Assembly (NCBI GenBank): GCA_030951065.1
Contig: JAUZQH010000212.1
Span: 1 to 12,475, forward strand
Source of the DNA: Mariprofundus sp.
GTDB taxonomy: Bacteria > Pseudomonadota > Zetaproteobacteria > Mariprofundales > Mariprofundaceae
DNA: 12,475 bases
Direction of reading: 5' to 3'
Of this stretch, positions 7,244 through 12,475 are shown piece after piece. Each line of letters begins with the position of its first letter. Position 1 is the first letter of the stretch. The notes beneath the pieces are model-generated. The model was not told the origin of the DNA. It was given only the letters and a program-made list of their open reading frames with translations, and did no database searches. Both the position numbers and the translations under genes were made by a program.

Positions 7244-8944
7244 TCAATCAGGATACAAGCCCGGCAAAGCACCGGTTTGGTCCGTCACATCGCCTGTCGG
7301 CATAGTCAATCCGCCCTCCTGCCTGAATATCCGAAGCAAGGTATCGCCCTGCCATGTTGATACCCCGGGGCCATATAACACCTGCTCCAGCCTGCTTACT
7401 TCAGCCTGCAAAGCCGGACTGCATAACGCAGCCAACGCGGACAACGAATGGCAGGGTAACCCGGGGCATTGAATACCGGCCAGCTGCAGCAGCGCCTTCT
7501 CACAGGCTTTGGCATCATGAGCTTCGCAGGCAGTTTCGACGGCTTTAACGGCCTGCTTTATGTTTCCGGCATGCTTGTGATCATCCGCTTTGCTGCATAC
7601 ACCCGCCGTGTCCCGGCGTAAACGCCACACATAGACAAGTGTCAGCAGCCAGCCGGTAGCAAAAAACAGCGCCAGCCATTGCCACCATGATGATGCGCCC
7701 GCCGCTTGCACCTGAACCGGGGCTTGCGAATGGACATCCTCTGCTGCGGGCTGCGGTTTCTGCGTTGGTGCAGGCGCGGATGCTGATGCAGGGGCTGCAA
7801 GCACCGTGAATGTGCGCGCTGGCAATACGGCGTGTTCGGTTTTCTGCGTTATTGTATTCCACCAGGCGATATCGATTTCCGGCAGAATATACGTGCCCGT
7901 CTGCATGGGCATAATTGCTAATTTTTCCTGCCGCATGCCGTGCACACCGTCACTCCGCTTGTCATCCTTGAGCACCGGCTTGTCGGCGTATGATTTCAAA
8001 TGATCAGGCAAATCATGTGGCAATTCAGGCAGTTGCGATGCTGATAAACCATCCGCATGCAGGGTCAGCGTGCGCGTAATCGGCTCCCCCACCTTGAATG
8101 TTGGATGACCCTGCGGCCATATTTCTTCTATATTAAGATATTTAGCCGGTAACCATGCATCGCCAGCCCAGTTGTCGGGAATAGCGCCGACATCCAGCGT
8201 CAAGGCATTGGAGCGCACACGAATGGGTCGTGCCGTCTGAAAAAACGATGTGCCACCGACCAGCGCACTGCCATCGAGTTGCACAGGCTCAATGGTAATC
8301 TGGCCACTGTGTTGCGGAAACAGGGCATAATGGCGTTCGGTCACCTGCCAGGTGCGGTTGTTCTCGCGTTTCTGGTAACTGGCATCATCACCGAGGCGCT
8401 CGACTATCGCATTGCCTGCCTTCGGCTCGGTCAGTTGTGCGTTATTCAAGCCGACCGCCTGATACACCCGAATGGTAATCACCGCCTGCTGCTGCACCCT
8501 GACCCTGGCCGGTTCGATATCCATACTGATCCAGACATCACCTGTTGGCAGCCCTGCCGGTGAAGTACGTGTCGGCATCTTGCTCACCTGAATCATAATC
8601 GGGCCGGTCACAGCAGAACCGACCTTCAACGACGGAATCGTCAATGCGCCCGTATGACGCGGTCTGAGCATCAATTCATAAGTGGTTTTACTGCTGCTGG
8701 CGCCATTGATAAAGGAATAACTCGAACTCTTGCTGTTGGAAAGAATCTCGAAATCCTTTTGCAATACCGAGGTTTGAGGTTCGCCACTGTCGTCGCCGCT
8801 CACTTCGATGGTCAGGTTGACCGTTTCACCTTCGGAGATATTGAAACGATCCACATGCGCCGTCACAGCAGCCAGCGCCATATTCCAGCCCAGCAAACAG
8901 CACACCATCAACGCAAGAAGATATCTGAACCACTGCTTTACCAT
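7244..8944 (-). CDS. batD: BatD-family protein (oxygen tolerance / envelope stress)
   Basis: A 566-residue BatD. A signal peptide occupies about residues 1-25 (hydrophobic core LLALMVCCLLGW, probable cut after MALA). A mostly beta-strand periplasmic region (26-380) follows, including the family phrase RFNISEGETVNLTIEVSG near its start. Then come an Ala/Pro/Gln linker (about 383-415), one membrane segment (WWQWLALFFATGWLLTLVYVW, about 420-440) and a helical cytoplasmic tail (441-566). Bat proteins form a membrane-associated complex linked to aerotolerance and stress resistance in several bacteria; no enzyme activity is established for BatD. The start overlaps the batB-batC stop by 7 nt and is preceded by a strong Shine-Dalgarno sequence. 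The tail contains six cysteines (450, 473, 481, 493, 498, 508), more than I expect for a cytoplasmic segment of this kind. It is the last gene of the bat cluster. Confidence 0.92.
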   Translation of the reverse strand: MVKQWFRYLLALMVCCLLGWNMALAAVTAHVDRFNISEGETVNLTIEVSGDDSGEPQTSVLQKDFEILSNSKSSSYSFINGASSSKTTYELMLRPRHTGALTIPSLKVGSAVTGPIMIQVSKMPTRTSPAGLPTGDVWISMDIEPARVRVQQQAVITIRVYQAVGLNNAQLTEPKAGNAIVERLGDDASYQKRENNRTWQVTERHYALFPQHSGQITIEPVQLDGSALVGGTSFFQTARPIRVRSNALTLDVGAIPDNWAGDAWLPAKYLNIEEIWPQGHPTFKVGEPITRTLTLHADGLSASQLPELPHDLPDHLKSYADKPVLKDDKRSDGVHGMRQEKLAIMPMQTGTYILPEIDIAWWNTITQKTEHAVLPARTFTVLAAPASASAPAPTQKPQPAAEDVHSQAPVQVQAAGASSWWQWLALFFATGWLLTLVYVWRLRRDTAGVCSKADDHKHAGNIKQAVKAVETACEAHDAKACEKALLQLAGIQCPGLPCHSLSALAALCSPALQAEVSRLEQVLYGPGVSTWQGDTLLRIFRQEGGLTMPTGDVTDQTGALPGLYPD

Positions 8945-10836
8945 GCTTGTTGACCTCCTGCCTCGTCGGGTTGCTGTTGCTGATACTGATACTGAAATTT
9001 GCGCCGCAGCAAACCGCCCGGATCATCGGGAATACGCCGTAACCACTGCTGCAGAGCGGCAGAGGCTTCCTTGTCCTGCCAGCTTTCTGCTTTATCCGTA
9101 GCAGCTGCTGTTTTTTTTCCATCTTGTGGTTTGTCACCGGGTCTCGGCTTTGCCCCAGCTTGCTGTTCATCCTTTTTTTTCTGCTCTTGCTTTTGCCCGG
9201 CCCGTTGTTGTTCAGTCTGATCCTGTTTCGCTTTCTGCTGATCTGCCTGTTTAGCATCAGCAGACTGTTGATCCTGCTGTTTTTTCTGGCCCTGTTGTTG
9301 ACCGGGCTTGCGCTGGCCGGAAGGTTTAGACTCGTCCTGTTGAGAACCGGATTGATTCTGACCCTTGTTTTCTCCGCCCTGTTTCCCCTGCTTGTTTTTC
9401 TGTTGCTCGCCCCTGTTCTTCTTGTCGGATTTCTGCTGATGCGACTGTTGCATGGCTTTTTTCACCAGATCGCGATTGAATGCAGCATCCTTGTTCGTTT
9501 TATCCAGTTTCAGGGCATGCTCATAAGCATCGACCGCGGCCTTCAAATCACCTGCTTTAGCCAGCGCATTGCCGCGATTATACCAGCCATCAGCGCTATC
9601 CGGCCGGGCCAGCGCTGCTGCCGCCTCTTTGTACTTTTTGGCACGGTATAATGCAGCACCTTTCCAGTCGGGGTTCTTGAACAAACCTGCTGCCGTTACC
9701 GGTTTGTTCTGACGCATCAGCGCCTGTCCCTGCTGATCGGGCGTCTGCCACAGATCTTGCCACGCCATCGCATCGGCATGGCTGGGCATCATCACAGTTG
9801 AAATCATCACAATCGGCAACAAAAACCACGATAACAATACGCCACGGCGGAATACCAGTGACAGCAAGGGCAACATCAGCAGCAACAACCACGGACCTTC
9901 CTCGCGCCATAAATCGGTTTGCAATGTCTCCTGTCTGGAAACCCGGTCGGTTACCGATGGTTTCAGGCCGGGGATGGCATTGATATCCTGATCATCGAAG
10001 CGAATCGCCCGGTACACGCCGTGACCGGCATCGGCCAGTTGTTTCAACATATCCGTATCCAGATGCGGAATCACAATATTGCCGCTGCTATCCTTGATAA
10101 AACCACCTGCTTCGCCGCTGGCCGGAATCGGTGCGCCGGCCTTTGTACCAACCCCGATCACACTGACCCGATGGCCTGCCTTCACCAGTCTGGCGGCCAT
10201 ATCCAGAGCATCGGCATCCACACCGTCCGTCAGCAACACCACCGTACCGCGCTGGATGGCGTTGCGTTTGAATATGGCTTCAGCTTGCTCCAGCGCTGTC
10301 GATGCACGGCTGCCCTGCGCCGGCATCATGGACGGCTCCAGCGCACCCAGCAGTGCCAGAATTGCATTGTTATCGCTGGTCAGCGGCACCACATCAAATG
10401 CTGCACCGGCGAAAACGACCAGCCCCGTCTGCCCTTCCTTGCGCTCGAATAAAATATCCTGCAATTTCTGTTTGGCGCGCTGCAGACGATTCGGCTTCAC
10501 ATCCGCCGCCAACATGGAACGTGATAAATCCAGCCCGATCACCAGCGCCGACTGGGCGCGATAGACCGGTTGCGGCAATTGTTGCCATGCAGGACCTGCC
10601 AATGCCAGCAGCGCCAGAGCACCGGCCAGCATCAGAGCCGCCAGGGCCATGTTCGAACGCTGCTGCACCCCTGCCCCGTTACCGGTCAAATAGGTCAGCA
10701 AGGCCGGGTCACACACTGCCGCCCAGCCATCCCCGCTCTGTCCTTTGCGCCATACATAGAATGACAGCCATAACCACAATGGCACAGCCAGCAGCCACCA
10801 CGGACGCAGAAAATGAAATGTCGTTAATGCATCCAT
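8938..10836 (-). CDS. BatB-BatC fusion: VWA-domain membrane protein with TPR and Q/K-rich tail
   Basis: A 632-residue protein from ATG 10836. Two N-terminal membrane segments (about 10-30 and 62-82) precede a von Willebrand A domain with MIDAS residues DLSRS (D103, S105, S107), T153 and TDG (203-205). A further hydrophobic stretch (about 315-350) leads to TPR-like helices (395-455, YNRGNALAKAGD and AVDAYEHALKLD), typical of BatC. A 125-residue disordered segment of Gln, Lys, Asp and Gly (about 464-590) follows. The end is the family motif QQWLRRIPDDPGGLLRRKF. In many bacteria BatB and BatC are separate; fused versions are known. It should sit in the inner membrane and assemble with BatA and BatD. 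ATG 10836 is preferred because MDALTTFHFLRPWWLL is the usual N-terminus, GGGGGCC precedes it, and it overlaps the batA end by 13 nt. The longer frame from 10917 would overlap batA by 94 nt and lacks family resemblance. Confidence 0.9.
   Translation of the reverse strand: MDALTTFHFLRPWWLLAVPLWLWLSFYVWRKGQSGDGWAAVCDPALLTYLTGNGAGVQQRSNMALAALMLAGALALLALAGPAWQQLPQPVYRAQSALVIGLDLSRSMLAADVKPNRLQRAKQKLQDILFERKEGQTGLVVFAGAAFDVVPLTSDNNAILALLGALEPSMMPAQGSRASTALEQAEAIFKRNAIQRGTVVLLTDGVDADALDMAARLVKAGHRVSVIGVGTKAGAPIPASGEAGGFIKDSSGNIVIPHLDTDMLKQLADAGHGVYRAIRFDDQDINAIPGLKPSVTDRVSRQETLQTDLWREEGPWLLLLMLPLLSLVFRRGVLLSWFLLPIVMISTVMMPSHADAMAWQDLWQTPDQQGQALMRQNKPVTAAGLFKNPDWKGAALYRAKKYKEAAAALARPDSADGWYNRGNALAKAGDLKAAVDAYEHALKLDKTNKDAAFNRDLVKKAMQQSHQQKSDKKNRGEQQKNKQGKQGGENKGQNQSGSQQDESKPSGQRKPGQQQGQKKQQDQQSADAKQADQQKAKQDQTEQQRAGQKQEQKKKDEQQAGAKPRPGDKPQDGKKTAAATDKAESWQDKEASAALQQWLRRIPDDPGGLLRRKFQYQYQQQQPDEAGGQQAW
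8953..8959 (-). promoter_or_regulatory. Strong ribosome binding site of batD
   Basis: AGGAGGT on the minus strand lies 8 nt before ATG 8944, inside the last codons of the preceding gene. It confirms the batD start and is the best Shine-Dalgarno sequence in the window. Confidence 0.85.
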
Positions 10837-11858
10837 GGCTGGCCCCCGATGCTTCTCCCGAAACCGCGCACAAGCAGGAAACCGGACGCCAGCAACAGCG
10901 CCAGTCCCAGCGGCCACATAAACAGGGCATGGCGAGGCCGGTACACCTGTTTATCTTTTTCAACCGGTTCGAGTTGATCGATCAGCTGATAAATCTGCTG
11001 TAACTCTTTGGTATTATGGGCGCGGAAATATCTGCCGCCGGTTTTTTCAGCAATCGCCGTCAGCGTTTTTTCATCCAGCTCTGCTGAAGGGTTGATCTGC
11101 CGTGAGCCGAAAAACGATTCAATCATCATCGCATCGGCGCCAATACCGATGGTATAGATGGTCAGCCCCCGCCTGGCCGCCAGTTCAGCGGCCTGCATCG
11201 GCGACAGTGCGCCTGTCGTATTCACCCCGTCGGTCAGCAGGATCAGCACCTGTTCCTGACTGGTGCCCGTCTCTCCTTGCTGCAAACGCTTGGTGGCCAG
11301 GCCGATGGCATCGCCGATAGCCGTCGCCTTGCCGGCCAGACCGACCACCGCTTCATCCAGCAACCGGCGCACGGTTTTGCGATCAAAGGTCAGCGGCGTT
11401 TGCACATAGGCCTGCGAACCGAACAGAATCAGACCAATGCGATCCCCTTCCCGGCGCTCGATAAAGGCATCAGCCACCGCTTTGGTTGCCGTTAATCGAT
11501 CCACAGCTCGACCCGCCATCTCGAAATCCGGCGTCTGCATGGAGCCGGAAATATCCACCGCCAGCATCAAATCGCGACCGCTGACCGGCAGCTCCACCGC
11601 ATCGCCAACCCACTGGGGGCGCGCCGCCGCAATAATGACCAGCAACCAGATCAGAGTAGCCAGCCACAAGCGCGCCCGTTCATGTTTATCCGTTCGGGCG
11701 CCGGATGCATCCGGCCACTCGGCAGAAAACGGCACATAGGCAACCGATTGCTGCCGCTGCACCGGCGGCAACAGCATACGCACCAGAAATGGCAATGGCA
11801 GCAGGGCGAAAGCCCACAACCATTGCCAGCTCAACGATTCCAGCAGGGATTCCATCAT
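10824..11858 (-). CDS. batA: BatA-family VWA-domain membrane protein
   Basis: A 344-residue protein. The N-terminal region has two membrane segments (about 12-30 and 64-79). The VWA domain (about 95-295) carries an intact metal-ion-dependent adhesion site: DISGS (D102, S104, S106), the Thr of GKATAIGDAI (T179) and TDG (209-211). A C-terminal membrane segment (about 311-331) follows. Length and order match BatA. VWA domains of this type bind partner proteins through a divalent metal; BatA is thought to act with BatB/C and BatD and with a MoxR ATPase, which is not in this window. The start ATGATGG overlaps the DUF4381 stop by 4 nt, so translation is coupled; either of the two adjacent ATGs could be used. 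It is distinguished from BatB by the absence of a TPR tail. Confidence 0.93.
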   Translation of the reverse strand: MMESLLESLSWQWLWAFALLPLPFLVRMLLPPVQRQQSVAYVPFSAEWPDASGARTDKHERARLWLATLIWLLVIIAAARPQWVGDAVELPVSGRDLMLAVDISGSMQTPDFEMAGRAVDRLTATKAVADAFIERREGDRIGLILFGSQAYVQTPLTFDRKTVRRLLDEAVVGLAGKATAIGDAIGLATKRLQQGETGTSQEQVLILLTDGVNTTGALSPMQAAELAARRGLTIYTIGIGADAMMIESFFGSRQINPSAELDEKTLTAIAEKTGGRYFRAHNTKELQQIYQLIDQLEPVEKDKQVYRPRHALFMWPLGLALLLASGFLLVRGFGRSIGGQPWMH

Positions 11859-12358
11859 CGTTGCGCCAAGGTCCAGCAGCGCACCAGTACCAGCAGTGGA
11901 CTCATATCGATCTGACCATGGCGCTGGTACGGCGCATCGAGCAATTGCCGCCCCACCCCGTCACTGAAACCATGTTCATCCCACTGTTCGTCCAGCCAGT
12001 TCAACCAGTCATCGCCGCTCAAACCTGCAATGCGTGCATCATCATCCGCATGCATTGCAATCGCCACCCGGCGCAGCAGAGCAGAGAGTTCTGTTGCCAG
12101 CGCGCCGGTGTCGGCACCGGCTGCAGCCAGTCCATCCAGCCGCTCTAACTCTGCCAGCGCCTCTTTCACGATATTGCGACGTGAAAACTGCTGTGCTTTT
12201 GCCTGCCTATGCCGGCATTTTTTCAGCCACCAGAACAACGCCGCCATGCCGAGCAATATCAGCGCCAGCAGCAACCACCAGCCCGGTGCCGGCGGCCACC
12301 ATGATACCGGTTCGGGCATGTGAATATCGTGTAGACCACCCAACGGATCCTGCATCAT
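11855..12358 (-). CDS. DUF4381 membrane protein of the Bat cluster
   Basis: A 167-residue protein from ATG 12358. It opens with the family signature GGLHDIHMPEPVSWWPPAPG, followed by one membrane segment (about 27-46) and a helical cytoplasmic domain with a conserved DWLNWLDEQW motif (117-126). Genes of this family lie between the DUF58 and batA genes in proteobacterial bat operons; molecular function is unknown. I reject the longer frame from 12397 because its extra residues come from an inverted repeat. AGGTG lies at good spacing before 12358, and the signature begins only a few residues in. The second ATG at 12355 is equally possible. The stop overlaps batA by 4 nt. Confidence 0.88.
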   Translation of the reverse strand: MMQDPLGGLHDIHMPEPVSWWPPAPGWWLLLALILLGMAALFWWLKKCRHRQAKAQQFSRRNIVKEALAELERLDGLAAAGADTGALATELSALLRRVAIAMHADDDARIAGLSGDDWLNWLDEQWDEHGFSDGVGRQLLDAPYQRHGQIDMSPLLVLVRCWTLAQR

Positions 12359-12371
12359 CGCACCACACCTA

Positions 12372-12441
12372 ACGCGCATGGATTTATTCCGTCCCATGGT
12401 ACAAAAACTACCATGGGACGGAATAAATCATGCAGGCGCGT
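12372..12441. repeat. Long inverted repeat with a 21-bp perfect stem upstream of the DUF4381 gene
   Basis: The arms 12381-12401 and 12409-12429 are exact reverse complements (21 bp, inner ends CCATGGTA and TACCATGG) around a 7-nt loop CAAAAAC. Outside a small bulge the pairing resumes with ACGCGC (12372-12377) and GCGCGT (12436-12441). A separate 9-bp inverted pair, CATGCAGGC (12429-12437) with GCCTGCATG (12463-12471), overlaps the right arm. No T tract follows on either strand, so it is not a standard terminator. It may be a small mobile palindromic element or a regulatory hairpin in the leader of the DUF4381 gene. Confidence 0.75.
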
Positions 12442-12475
12442 TGTTTGTTTCATGTTAATCTGGCCTGCATGGCCG

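Noticed and set aside
6921..7472. Plus-strand frame of 183 codons across the uvrB-batD gap
   Set aside because: It is antisense to conserved codons of uvrB and batD and shows no motif or start signal.
9124..9651. Plus-strand frame of 175 codons rich in Leu and Phe, membrane-protein-like
   Set aside because: It is the antisense of the Q/K-rich tail of the BatB-BatC fusion: Gln and Lys codons read backwards give Leu and Phe. No independent support.
10837..10917. Upstream extension of the BatB-BatC gene to ATG 10917
   Set aside because: It would overlap batA by 94 nt and adds a non-conserved Arg-rich leader before the usual N-terminus at 10836.
12359..12397. Upstream extension of the DUF4381 gene to ATG 12397
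   Set aside because: The extra residues are encoded by the inverted repeat; the family signature and a ribosome binding site support ATG 12358.
12381..12429. The 21-bp inverted repeat as a rho-independent terminator
   Set aside because: Neither strand has a T tract after the stem; the bases next to it are AT-mixed, not U-rich.
1..12475. CRISPR array, transposase gene or integrase gene
   Set aside because: No regularly spaced repeats and no transposase or integrase motifs were found in any frame; the integrase implied by the att scar would lie outside the window.

Overview
The window looks like chromosomal DNA of a proteobacterium. GC is roughly 50%. The bat genes are in the proteobacterial arrangement with a DUF4381 protein, uvrB is of ordinary proteobacterial type, and the initiator tRNA remnant encodes its CCA. 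I cannot fix the class from sequence alone; gamma- or zetaproteobacterial are guesses. Every protein gene I accept lies on the minus strand, so transcription runs from high to low coordinates.

Right part (about 12475 to 7244): a tightly packed cell-envelope stress (Bat, 'aerotolerance') operon. In transcription order it holds a DUF4381 membrane protein, BatA (VWA), a BatB-BatC fusion (VWA, TPR and a long Q/K-rich tail) and BatD (signal peptide, beta domains, C-terminal TM). Consecutive genes overlap by 4, 13 and 7 nt, which implies translational coupling. The usual upstream partners, a MoxR ATPase and a DUF58 protein, would lie beyond the right edge. A perfect 21-bp inverted repeat sits just before the DUF4381 gene.

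Middle (7130 to 1829): uvrB, followed with an 8-nt overlap by a SWIM-zinc-finger SNF2/HepA-type helicase of 1108 residues. The two form a second translationally coupled pair. The uvrB start codon lies inside a 14-bp perfect palindrome.

Left part (1828 to 1): this looks like the end of an integrated, decayed genomic island. On the plus strand, 1670-1780 carries the 3' half of an initiator tRNA-fMet gene (anticodon loop to encoded CCA) with no 5' half, followed by what must have been its rho-independent terminator. A tRNA 3' fragment of this kind is what integration into a tRNA gene leaves at the distal att site. The fragment is itself split in its T-loop by about 68 nt made of small hairpins. 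To its left are AT-rich DNA, a DUF4143-type AAA+ ATPase gene with its own promoter and operator-like repeats, and the 5'-truncated rest of a superfamily 2 helicase that runs off the left edge.

The most interesting points are the tRNA-fMet att scar with its nested hairpin insertion, the truncated helicase beside it, and the long inverted repeat at the head of the Bat genes.
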